The translations under genes were made by a program, and so were the position numbers. From the NCBI RefSeq assembly GCF_000499845.2, contig NC_023759.2, forward strand, positions 40,033,172-40,097,171: a stretch of DNA of 64,000 bases, read 5' to 3'. This document shows positions 35,297 to 46,038 of the stretch, in pieces (position 1 is the stretch's first letter; the number at the start of each line of letters is the position of its first letter). The DNA is from Phaseolus vulgaris (taxonomy: Eukaryota > Streptophyta > Magnoliopsida > Fabales > Fabaceae). The notes beneath the pieces are model-generated. The model was not told the DNA's origin. It searched no databases and saw only the letters and a list, made by a program, of their open reading frames with translations.

Positions 35297-37452
35297 ATGG
35301 TTGGCGGTGGCGGTCAGGGTTCTGCAAACGACTCCTCGTCGTTCTTCTTCACGAATATCCCTTAGGGTGCCGGTGAAAAGGACATGATTAAGGTCTTCCA
35401 AAAATGGGCAAGGGTGAAGGACTTTTTTATCTCACGAAGACCAAACAAATGGGGAAGGAGGTTCGGGTTTGTGAGCTTTTTTGGAGTACAAGACGAAGGG
35501 CGCCTGGAGAGAGAGCTGGACCAGATATACATTGGAAGCAGGAAGTTGTACGTGAATATCCCAAAATATAGGAGACAGCAGTATGGTCGTAGAACGGAGG
35601 AACGGAGGGCACCGAGGGAGTTGCCAAGAGAGAGCCAGAAGCCAGAAGGGAAGCGGTATCTAAAGGAAGATGAGAAGGTATGGAAACATGGAGATAAAGG
35701 GACCTGGAGGGAGAAGAATGGGAATAGATCCTATGTCGATGTCGCTAAAGGAGAGCCTCAAGAGACGTGGAAGGGCCTAGCTTTTAAAACACAACAACAT
35801 ATTCTACCTTGGATGGGGTTGGGACCCTTGGTGATGGAGTGGACTTTGGTATGCTGGGAGAGGAACTTGTGAAGGGAGGAATGACAATGGTAAAGGCGAG
35901 ATTCTTGGGTGACAACCTTGTCATGCTTACTCCGCGAGAAGGAGAGGTTATGGAGGACATTCTGGAAGACAATAAAGAATGGTTCGAATCGGTGTTCTCT
36001 GAGGTTAAGCCTTGGTCGGTTAGCAGTAGTGCAGACCATAAGCTAGTGTGGGTGAAGTGCTATGGGCTGCCTTTACCGTTCTGGAATAGGGACTGCTTCT
36101 CAAAAGTGGTTGGTCATATATCTGCTACGGCTACGATGGTAGCCATTGACAAGTCTACGCTTATATGGGAGGTCCTGGAATATGCACGACTGCTAGTGCG
36201 CGTTCAAAATCTTGGCAGCGTTAGAATGATGAGAAGAGTGAAGATTAATAAACATGTTTGCAGTATATACATAGAAGAGGAGGTCAATGGCAGTGTAGGA
36301 GGTGGGTGCAATGGCAATCAGTCTACAGATGAGCCCAGTGATAGTGTGTCATCATCGGAAACCTATGTGGAGGACACAGATTGCTCGGCGAAGAGTGGTG
36401 AGGAGAAGGTCAGGCGAAGGGCGGGGAAGGACCGTTGGACAGAAGGGGGGGATGGTGGAAAAGAGGATCTGGGAGATACGCAAAAGTCAAATGACCGTTC
36501 TAAGGGGTGTCGTTCGAAAAGCGCAGACCAACACGGGAAAGGTGTTTTTTCTTTCACGGAAGAGGAAAGAATGGATCAGAATGTATGTGACATTCTACCT
36601 GACCTAGCCTATGAGGGGTGTGACAGCAACCCTAAGCTAGCTGACCTGGCTAAAATGGTGGTTGATATAGAGTGCTTGAGTAACCAAAAGGCTACCTCTC
36701 AAGAGTTGGGCCGGGTCAACAAGAGCGGGAATCAGTTGCGAAGTGGTAGGCTCGTTTGCTCAGCCCAGATGGAAGGAAGAATTGAGGACCAGTTAACAGA
36801 AAAGGCTTATGAGGAAAGGAGTGTCAATAATAATAGTGGGATGATGTGTAGAAGCCTGCTAGATGGGTCGGATGAGAGTGTCACCAAAGAAACGGACCAC
36901 GCACCTAGTGTAAGTGAAGGGTCTAAAGAGGCATTTGGAACACGACAAGGCCAAAGCAGGGAGGAAGGTGGGCAGCAAGGAAGAGTCAATATGCTGGACG
37001 ACAGTGAAGGTTGTGAAGCTGTAGATGTAAAGTCATTGACAATGGACAAAGCCCTTGGAATGGGTGACGGCGGAGGTGCCCAGAGAAGCAGGTCTAGTTC
37101 GCCACTGCGTCGTCGGAAGAAGAAAGGCTTAGCAGAATTGGGGGACTTTTGTTCCTACCCAAGGCGGTCGGGAAGGCTCAGAGCAAGATTTTCCCAACCA
37201 GGGATATCGGCTCATATGAGACATGAGGTGTCTTTAACCTCTATTTCAGATAGGAATATTTTCAATTGTAATCACCGCATTGCTGAACCCGAAAATGAGG
37301 AGGGACCATCCAAGCTTTGGTCAGTGGGCAAGCAAATTGGGATTAGATGTCGCGGGGATGAAGAGGAGGCGGTCAAGGAATATGGGAGCATGGAAGTACG
37401 TGATTCAGGGAAAGCGTCGTGCTCTAAGGTGAGTGTTAAGAGTGGTTCTTAA
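35297..37452 (+). pseudogene. LINE ORF1 (RNA-binding nucleocapsid-like protein), interrupted
   Basis: Starts MVGGGGQGSANDSSSFFFTN; TAG at 35363-35365 stops it at codon 23. In the same frame an RRM-like region follows (MIKVFQKWARVKDFFISRRP, RRFGFVSFFGV, KLYVNIPKYRR), then a Lys/Arg/Glu-rich linker. Between about 35810 and 35850 the frame shifts by two, and a DUF4283-like domain continues (MTMVKARFLGDNLVMLTPRE, HKLVWVKCYGLPLPFWN). A long acidic, low-complexity tail ends TAA at 37450-37452. Plant L1 ORF1 proteins bind element RNA in the ribonucleoprotein. Two lesions prevent full-length product. The stop overlaps the ORF2 start. Confidence 0.8.
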
Positions 37453-40400
37453 TGATAATTTTGAATTTGAATATTAGAGGAGTGGGGGGTGGCACTAAAG
37501 CTAGGTACTTGAGACATGTAATAGCTTGTGAGGGGGTGGAATTTGTCTGTTTGCAAGAAACAAAAGCTAAGGTGTTCACGGAAGCAAAATGTTATTCTCT
37601 GTGGGGGGACAACAAAGTGGGGTGGATTCACCATGAAGGAGACAACGGCTGTGGAAGTTTGTTATCTATGTGGTATGAAGAGGCGTTTAGTTATGTAAGT
37701 CATGTGAAGGGTAAGGGCTTCATTGTTGTATTCGGTAAACATATTAAATCTAATACCAGTTGTGCAGTGGTTAATGTGTATGCTGCATGTAATCTGAACG
37801 AGAAGAAGATTCTTTGGAAGGAGTTGACTGAAGTAAGATTATCGTCTCTTGTTTTGGGTTGGTGTATGTGTGGCGATTTTAATGCTATAAGAAGTCAGAA
37901 TGAAAGGAAATGTGTAAGGGATAGGGTTGATCAATCTTGTGAGATCAATGGGTTTAATAGCTTCATCGATGCCAACTCTCTCTTTGATCTGCCTTTAGTA
38001 GGAAAGACTTTTACCTGGTTCAAATCTAATGGGTCGGCAAAAAGCAGATTGGACAGAGTGCTGGTCTCTGAAGAGTGGATGGACATATGGCCTATGTGTA
38101 AACAGTACGTGCAACAAAGGGAAGTCTCAGACCATTGTGCAATAGTGGTTAAGTCTGTGGATAAGGATTGGGGGCCAAAGCCCTTTCGCTCTATTGATGC
38201 GTGGCTCAAGGAGAAGGATTTTGGTGAATTGGTAAAGGGTAAGTGGTTATCCTATTCTGTGCAGGGGAATGCGCTTACAAAGGTCAAGGAGAAGCTGAAG
38301 TGCCTGAAAGGGGATTTGAAAATGTGGAATAAGGATGTGTTCGGCAACATTCAAACCAGCAAGAAGAGGATTTTGCAGGAGCTGGAGGATCTAGATTGCC
38401 AAGACTGCTTTGTTGACTTGGGGGACTGTGATAGATTGAAGAGGATGGAGTTGGTAGGCCGCTTGAAGGAAACGGAAAAGAAGTTAGATTCACTAATCTG
38501 TTAGAAGGCTAGAGTAAATTGGTTCAGGAATGGGGATTCAAGTACTAAGTTCTTTCACACATCCCTAAGATGGAGAAGACTAAGGAATGAGGTTAAGGGA
38601 GTTGAGGTTGGAGGAATCTGGTGTGAGGAACCCACCACTGTACGCAAGGAAGCCAAAAGTCTCTTCGAAAACAGATTTAAAGCTACGAAGGATTTTGGAG
38701 TTCGACTAGACAAGGTAGAGTTCAAATCCCTATCCCTAGAGGATAATTTGTACTTAACTGCTGCTTTCTCTGAGGAAGAAATAAGGGAAGCAGTGTGGCT
38801 TTGTGATGGGTCTAAGAGTCCAGGACCAGATGGGTTCAACATGAATTTCGTCAAAGGAAATTGGGAGGTTCTCAAGGAAGATATAGTAGCAGCGACGACC
38901 ATCTTTTATGAGAATGGGGTTATTCCAAGAGGTTGCAACGCCTCTTTTATAGCACTTATACCTAAGATAAGGGACCCCGTTAAACTTGAGGAATACAGGC
39001 CTATCTCTTTGGTAGGATCTATGTATAAGATCTTATCAAAAGTGTTGGCGGGGAGGATAAAGAAAGTCCTCACCTCTGTGATTGATGATTGCCAATCAAC
39101 ATTCCTCAAGAATAGAGGGATTCTTGACAGTGTACTAATGGCTAACGAGGTGGTAGAGGACTTAAGGAGGAGGAGTAAGAGTGGTTTGTGCTTAAAGGTA
39201 GATTTCGAAAAAGCACACGATTGAATACGATTCAGTAAGGTGGGAGTTTCTTTATGACCTACTTAGAAGGATGGGGTTTGATAGCAGATGGATTATGTGG
39301 ATACAAGGATGCCTTGAGAGTGCCACAGTGTCTATACTTGTTAATGTCAGTCCTACAGAGGAATTCAAACCGTCGAGAGGGTTAAGGCAGGGCGACCCCT
39401 TAGCTCCTTTTCTGTTTCTTGTGGTAGCTGAAGGGCTTGCTGGACTAGTAAGGCAAGCGGAAAAGGCAAATCTCCTATCCGAACTAAAAGTAGGAAGAAA
39501 GGAGGTAGAACTTAGCATTCTCCAATTTGCTGATGACACCCTATTCTTATGCCAGGATTCTTTCAGCAATGTCATTACCCTGAAGGCTATTCTTAGGGGG
39601 TTTGAGATAGCCTCAGGATTGAAGATTAACTTCCACAAGTCAAAAATAGCAGGTGTAAATGTGTTGGAAAGCAGTTTGGACAGTTATGCAAAAACTTTGA
39701 ACTGTGGGCAGATGGATGTACCCTTTAGCTACTTGGGCCTAGAAGTGGGGGGCAATCCGAGGAAGAAAAAGTTCTGGGAACCTGTCCTAAACAAATTAAA
39801 GTCAAGACTCAGTGTGTGGAAAGGGAGATTCCTCTCAATGGCAGGAAGATTATGTTTAATTAAATTTGTTCTCTCTGCAGTGCCGCTCTACTATCTGTCT
39901 CTCTTCAAAGCACCGGACGTGGTCTGTAAAAGTATTATTGGCATCCAAAGGAGGTTCCTATGGGGGTGGGGAAAGGACAAGCCATCGATATCATGGATTA
40001 GCTGGAAAGAGCTGTGTAAATCAAAAGAGGAAGGTGGGTTGGGGATTAGAGATATCCGAAAGTTTAACTTGGCACTCTTGGCTAAGTGGAAATGGCGATA
40101 TATCTCTAACGAGAAAGGAAGGTGGAAGGAAATGCTGGACTCCAAGTATGGGATGAAAGTAAATAATGGGCATGTGCCCGTGAAACATCAGTCTTGGTGG
40201 TGGAGAGATTTAACGAGTATTTGTATGGAGGGAGGAGGAGAAGGATGGTTTCAAAGAGAAGTAGGTTGGAAGATAGGGAGTGGGGACAAAATTTGGTTTT
40301 GGGAGGATGTGTGGGTAGGGAACTCAAATCTGAAAACCTTGTTCCCGAGACTGTTCTCCTTGTCTCTAAACGAAGGTCATAAGGTGAAAGAAGTAGGAGG

Positions 40401-41142
40401 GTGGGAAGGCTTGGTGTGGAGGTGGACCTTAAGCTGGAGGCGTGATAGATTTGAGTGGGAAACCGTGATGGAATCTGAGTTGGGTGACATTATCTCCAGA
40501 GCTAATGTGATGAGGGATGAGAATGATGCCCTTGAGTGGAATGGGGAAGTTAATGGGGGCTTTACAGTGAGCTCTGCGTATGAGTGCTTAGGTAAGAATG
40601 ATAGGGGCCCTCAAATTGAAGTGTTCAAGCTGCTCTGGAAAGCGAAGACGTTCCCTAATGTTATGATCACATCCTGGAGGGCGTTGCCGAACAGAATCCC
40701 AACCAGGCTGTGTTTGAAGAGGAGAGGAATAGTGCTGGACACTACGGAATGTGCTCTCTGCAAGAACCACGAGGAGTCAAGTCAACACCTGTTCATAGAG
40801 TGCAGAGTTGCTTATAGAATATGGACTATGTTCTTTAGATGGATTGGAGTGCTGTTTGTTCAACATAATGAAGTTCGGATTCACTTTGAAAGCTTCCACT
40901 TGACCCAAGGAAGTAATAAACAGAATCTGATTTGGAAAGGGGTATGGGCAACTATTGTTAGGTGCTTGTGGGAGCAGAGAAATGAAGTAGTGTTCAACCA
41001 AAATGTGGTAGATGAAGAAGAAGTTTTCCAAAAAGCTCAACTTAAATCGTGGTTGTGGTTAAAGCATAAAGGGGCTAAGTTTAATTACTCTCTTTCGGAC
41101 TGGGTGTTGAACCCAATGGTGTGTTTAAGCAGCTATAAGTAG
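37452..41142 (+). pseudogene. LINE ORF2 (endonuclease plus reverse transcriptase), interrupted
   Basis: ATG at 37452 shares its A with the ORF1 stop (TAATG). An apurinic-type endonuclease comes first (MIILNLNIRGVGGGTKARYL, CLQETKAK, CMCGDFNAI near 37870, SRLDRVLVS, VSDHCAIV near 38125). TAG at 38502 replaces what is probably a Gln codon. The same frame runs on through the RT palm (SKSPGPDGFNMNFVK, LIPKIRDPVKLEEYRPISLV) to about 39210, where a 10-bp insertion (CACGATTGAA) shifts the frame within the KVDFEKA(Y)DS motif. RT resumes with GLRQGDPLAPFLFLVVAEGL and LQFADDTLF (near 39526), then SYLGLEVGG, and a zinc-binding zf-RVT end (LLWKAKTFPNVMITSWRALP, CALCKNHEESSQHLFIEC). It would nick and reverse-transcribe target DNA if intact. 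Confidence 0.88.
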
Positions 41143-42146
41143 TAGGTTAAATAAGAAGAAAGGTGGAGCTAGAAAGCAGGCAGGGAGTTCGTGGGTATTC
41201 AGCTGGATGGGGTTACCAGAGACTCGGGTGTGGGGCCAATGGGAGGCAGTGATGTAGATGACTTGCTATTGCTGACCCTGGAGTTCTGACAAAAGGAGTA
41301 CAGTTTCTAGACGAAGATGGCCAATAGTGTGGTGGGTCTCCCAAGCAATCGCATGTGTGTGATTAAAGGCAAGCTGCCAAGGAGCACGTTCGGATGGATG
41401 AAGATATGGAGAGGTAATGGAATTATATAGCTGGCTGTTATGCTTCTTTGCTAGCAGCGGGTGAACTCAGTTGGGGCACCGTATAACCTTGCTTGCGGGT
41501 GACTTTTGTTAAGTAAGGTTTCCTGAAGTTGTGTGGGTCAAATTCTGTTAAGCATGGATATGTAGAAGCTGGGGAGGGTACTGAGGTTTGAGTAGGGAGC
41601 GATGCTGCTGGCTGGCTGGGTGTGTAGGTATATAAGCTTGGTAAGGGGCTGGTAATAGAGGCGTTGTGCTGTTCTTGGATTGATTCTCTTGGACTCTATG
41701 TTACGGATATGCATCGCTGAATAATGCTCCCAGGAAGGTGGTCTCGGGTGAACGTTGCCAGGAGGAGAGTTGGGGGGAATGAGATAGTGAGCTGAAACTG
41801 GACAGGTGCTTTGGCTGGGCCATCCTTGGAGGGTGAGTGGTTAGAGACAGTTGCAGTGGGTTCGCTGATATTGCCAACAATGCTCTTTAGTATGGTGAAT
41901 GGAACTAGTGCAATAATGGTTTATGTGTAATTCTGGTTTGTTGGGTTAGCTGGATGGCTGGTTTAGTACTTGCTATGCATACCAGCCTTGTGCAGGTGGT
42001 CCCTCTGGCTACGTGATAGAGGGTGGTTATAGTGGAATGAGGTGTAGGATGCCTCTCTATGTTATGTGTGTGTTCTGAGTCGGGTTGTATAAGGGTTGGG
42101 ACACCCCTGAAGTGTCCCTTTTAATTTCATTTAATTCTTTGCTGAT
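41143..42146 (+). other. 3' UTR of the LINE
   Basis: About 1 kb of G-rich sequence without frames between the ORF2 stop and the poly(A) tail. Words such as GCTGGCTGGGTGTG and TTGGGTTAGCTGGATGGCTGG give it marked strand asymmetry (G over C). Confidence 0.7.
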
Positions 42147-42163
42147 AAAAAAAAAAAAAAAAA

Positions 42164-43340
42164 GTATTACAACCAATACACCACAAAAGTTGTTATAAAA
42201 AATAATTGCTTAAACATGTCAAACTCTACTTAAGCAATAAAGATATTAGTGTTCGCTCAACAAAAAACTATTATCAGTTTAAAGAACACTGCTTAAGCGA
42301 GACTGAAGGTGTTTGAAGTAAAAATACCTAGTCAAAAAAATGATTAAGTTATCATTGATTAAACAACCGTAAAGTTTTGTTTAAGCAATAGAAGAGACCT
42401 TTGTAGTAAGAGTGTGTTGTCAAAAAAAATTATTAAGTTATCGTTGCTTAAATGAATATTATCTTTTATTTAAATAGAGTCGCTTAAGCAAGATAAAAGA
42501 TATTTGAAGTGAGGGTATGTTGTAAAAAAATTGTTAAGTTATTGTCCCTTAAACAAATACAAACTTTCGCTTAAACGATGGTATGTTAATTGTTTAAGAG
42601 AATAAGTGGTTACTTTATAATTAATTAATTAAATTATCTTTAAAATTTGTGTAATAGTTCATTTTAGAAAATGATAAGTTTTTATAATATATATTTATTG
42701 AAATATTGGAAAAGATGCACGCAAGGTTTAAATTTTAAAATTTCATTACTAAAAAATAAATTTACAATAACATATATAAAAAAAACTAAAAAAAAATCAT
42801 AATAGCCTAATTTGTGTCATTTACAATCTCATCACTGTAATAATCATTTGCAATGTTAGTTTCCTTAGAGCTTGAGGATTCAAGTGCAAGTTGTTCTACA
42901 AACCTTGTTAGCCAATCAACACGAGCAACACATTGTTGTTTCATAGGACATGACGGTCTCCTATGGAGAGAGAATCTTTAATGTGTTGTTTCATAGGACA
43001 TGACGGTCCCCTATGGAGAGAGAATCCTTGTAGTGTGTTGATGACCATGTTAATGCCCTTCTTATTTACAGAAATGACAATGTGATTGACTTAAATTGCA
43101 GTCATGACCCATTGATTGTCATATGGTGTTGGAGAGAGTGCTACTTGTGGTGGTGGTACTTGCGAGAGTCGTTGGATGTCTGATGAGCATATGTTTATTC
43201 ACTCTCAATAGCCTTAATCATATATTATTGGACTATAATAATAAATAAATATATTGTTTTAATTAATATTCGTATAATTGGGTTTATTTGGGTCTTAACT
43301 ATTATTTTTGTTAATTTTGTCTTTTTAGAGTAAATGATCT
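42164..43340. other. Diverged tandem repeats and transposon-like debris
   Basis: From 42190 to 42600 three to four diverged units of about 120 bp repeat AAAAATTGTTAAGTTATTG, GCTTAAAC and GCTTAAGCAAGA words. At 42930-43025 a unit of about 55 bp (TTTCATAGGACATGACGGTC, then CTATGGAGAGAGAATC) is duplicated in tandem. On the minus strand a short frame reading VDWLTRFVEQLALESSSSKE spans about 42830-42960; it may be the end of a transposase but I cannot name it. Confidence 0.45.
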
Positions 43341-45278
43341 AAAGGAAGTGTTTACCTTTGTGAATGGACCAAATATGCAAAAGTCCAAGTTACTTCTTGA
43401 ATCAAAACAAAAAACAAATTATGAGGAAAAGAAAGAGAAAATAAAATTTGCAATATCTCAAAAGCAGACTTGGAAGCAAATATTCTGCAAAATACAAGAA
43501 TTATGGAAAGTTGGAAACTGTTAACAAAATCTAAACTACAATATTTTCCCAAGATCCTTGTAGCAGAAAACCCTATAAAAGGACACAAGCATCAAGGAGA
43601 AAGGGGACGTTTCATAGGGTTTTCTTAGTTTCTTTTCTTCTTTATAATTTTTTTCTTTTGCCTTCGCATGGAAGGCTAAACCTTTTTGGTTGATTCCTTT
43701 GTAATTCTCCATTGAGTTATGAGGTTTTGTTCAATAAAAGTTTATCTTTTTTTAATTCTCTATAGCAGTTGTTTTAATCTATTAGAGAACTGGTTTTTGT
43801 GAGAGGTTGTACTTAAACGCATGATTGAGAGTCTTCCTTATCTAAAACTTTGGTTTCTTAGTTAGTTAACATTGATCTAATAAATTTTTTGGGCGCGTGA
43901 TTCGAGAGAGAGGAGATCAGCATTTCCATGGAGTATACGCATGGAACAAAGTGGGTATTGATTAAACTAGTAGACACATACTTTTCTGGTGAGTTTCATT
44001 TGAATAAGATTGACGAATGTTCAATCTGATTTAGCTCTGTTGGAGGATTGAGAAATGATTAATGTTTAGAGAATCTGTGAAGAATTAAATGGTGGAAGAA
44101 CTTGGGGATCAACTGCTTTTTAATTGCTATTTTAATCTCTTTTATAGTTTATGCACAACTATCTCAACCCCCTTTTATTTTTATTGTTATTGCTAAGTTT
44201 TATTGCCTGCAGATAGATTTTGAACACCGATCTACTAATTTCACTATTAGATTCGTTGGGAGACGACTTGGGGTCATCTGGCCACAATTATACTATCATC
44301 TCTCTAACATTAGACAGGTATATGCTGGAATCATATTTATTTTGACTGCTAAACGACAGTTATCAATGTCCTCGGCAAGCAGACAATAATGTCAAATAAA
44401 GTTCATGTAATCAGTGGATGCAAAGGAGCATAGGATTATGCATATGGTGGATCCACATTAATCGTAAAGGATTTAGACAACCCAAGCTAGAAAGAGTGAG
44501 TGTGAGGCTAATAAACTATTTGATTCAACGAGAGATAATGTCATTGACATTTATTGTCATCATGCAATGTGTTGCAAAGATAAACTTTTCAATATCAGTA
44601 ATGATGTTGGAAGTGTGAAAGGTACAAGTTATGCTGGCAAACTCAAAGCTCATCCTAATCTTTGAAAGTGTATTGAGATATGATATCCGAATACACAATG
44701 GAACTACATTCTCTCACTCTCCATACTCAAAGTTGTGTACCCTCAAACATAGTGTGCGATCCAACTCTGAAATTAAACGTGACCTAGTCATCAATATTTG
44801 ATATGCAACTTGACGAGTACTTGCTTGTCTCCAGATATGCATTGATGGTCAATGCATCATAGGGGACGAAGAATCCACAGACAAAGCTCGCCGAAATATA
44901 ATTTAGTTTTATTTTTCATTTCATTTACAAATGCAACTGACATGTTTGTTTTAATTTCTAAAACAAAAGTCGAACATCACTCTAACATGTTGGTATCTTT
45001 TTTCAAAAGATCCATAAAATGGTTAAAATTGATGCATGGGTGTCCTCATAGACCTACAAAATTGTTATAAGTTGGATAATTGTTTTATCACTTCAAGTTT
45101 TTAATACAATATTTATATTAGATTTATACATAATTTATATTGAATTTCACTTTATTTTCTTCAAGATGACTATGAAAAAATTATTGTCGACAAAGATTCA
45201 TCTCAATACACATCAAAGGATGATGTGTTTAAGGATGATGTGTCTAGTCATCTATTTGATGATGACATATTCTACTAT
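43341..45278 (+). other. LTR-like promoter region and unrecognised sequence
   Basis: A TATAAAAGG box near 43573, a GC-richer leader, and AATAAAAG near 43733 suggest a retroelement LTR or 5' region. CGTTGGGAGACGACTTGGGG near 44255-44275 resembles leader sequence I recall upstream of gag in plant elements. No paired LTR or gag/pol is seen. Short frames at 44102-45070 have no recognisable domain. Confidence 0.35.
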
Positions 45279-45281
45279 GTT

Positions 45282-46035
45282 CACTACAAGAAAAATTGGA
45301 ATTACATACAGTCAAAATCCGTATGTAAGACCCAAAATCCATATATAAAACAGGTTTACATACGGATTACATACGGACAAAAATTCGTATGTAAAACTGT
45401 CGTAGGTAAGCGTTACATACGGATGCAGAATCCGTATGTAATGTAAAAAAATTTATTTTTAATTTTTTCATTATTACCAATTATTATTTATACCCATTTA
45501 TATTTTTTAATAATATTTTTTTTTATTATAATTATTAATATTATAATTAATATTATTATTAATATTATAATTAATATTATAATTAATATTATAATAAATA
45601 TTATTATTATTATTATTATTAATATTATTAATATTATAATAAATATTATTATTAATATTATTAATAATAATATAATTAATATTATTAATAATAATATAAT
45701 TAATATTATTAATAATAATATAATTAATATTATTAATAATAATATAATTAATATTATTAATAATAATATAATTAATATTATTAATAATATTATTAATAAT
45801 ATTATAATTAATATTGTTAATATTGTTAATAATAATAAGTATAATAAAAATCATAATAATACAAAAGAATTTGCTTGGTTTAGTGGTTAAAATTATTTTG
45901 GCTACTTTTTCGAATCCCATTCACTGTAACTTTTATTTTATGGTGCCAAAATTTACATACGAATTATATCCATATGTAATGTTGACTTTACATACGGATT
46001 TTGATCCGTATATAATTCGCGTTTTTCTTGTAGTG
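45282..46035. mobile_element. CACTA-type MITE with 3-bp target duplication GTT
   Basis: 754 bp. The left end is CACTACAAGAAAAATTGG; the right end, reverse-complemented, is CACTACAAGAAAAACGCG. Direct repeats GTT at 45279-45281 and 46036-46038 are the 3-bp target duplication expected for CACTA transposons. Subterminal TACATACGGA / TCCGTATGTAA words occur in both orientations at both ends. The centre is a long AT microsatellite. No transposase, so it is non-autonomous. Confidence 0.85.
45500..45835. repeat. AT-only microsatellite and 24-bp minisatellite inside the MITE
   Basis: Built only of AATATT, ATTATT and AATAAT words. From about 45640 to 45790 a 24-bp unit (AATATTATTAATAATAATAT plus AATT) repeats about five times. 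It is strongly self-complementary. Frames of Ile/Asn repeats across it are artefacts. Confidence 0.88.
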
Positions 46036-46038
46036 GTT

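Larger units (their letters stand above)
35266..42163 (+). mobile_element. Near full-length L1-type LINE with poly(A) tail
   Basis: About 6.9 kb, clearly GC-richer than its surroundings. Order: short 5' leader, ORF1 (35297-37452), ORF2 (37452-41142), about 1 kb 3' UTR, A17 tail at 42147-42163. AAGTATT occurs just before the 5' end (near 35255) and again at the end of the tail (42162-42168), a candidate but short target duplication. ORFs are interrupted by few lesions, so the insertion is comparatively young. It belongs to a different subfamily from the minus-strand relic at 14.7-18.7 kb, because it lacks the RNase H end. Confidence 0.9.

Noticed and set aside
35255..42168. AAGTATT as the definite LINE target duplication
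   Set aside because: Only seven bases match and part of it overlaps the poly(A) tail; kept as a candidate only.
44102..45070. Frames of 66-95 codons between the LINE and the MITE
   Set aside because: No domain recognised, interrupted by stops in all frames; probably retroelement leader or debris.
45507..45920. 137-codon Asn/Ile/Tyr frame
   Set aside because: AT microsatellite inside the CACTA-type MITE.
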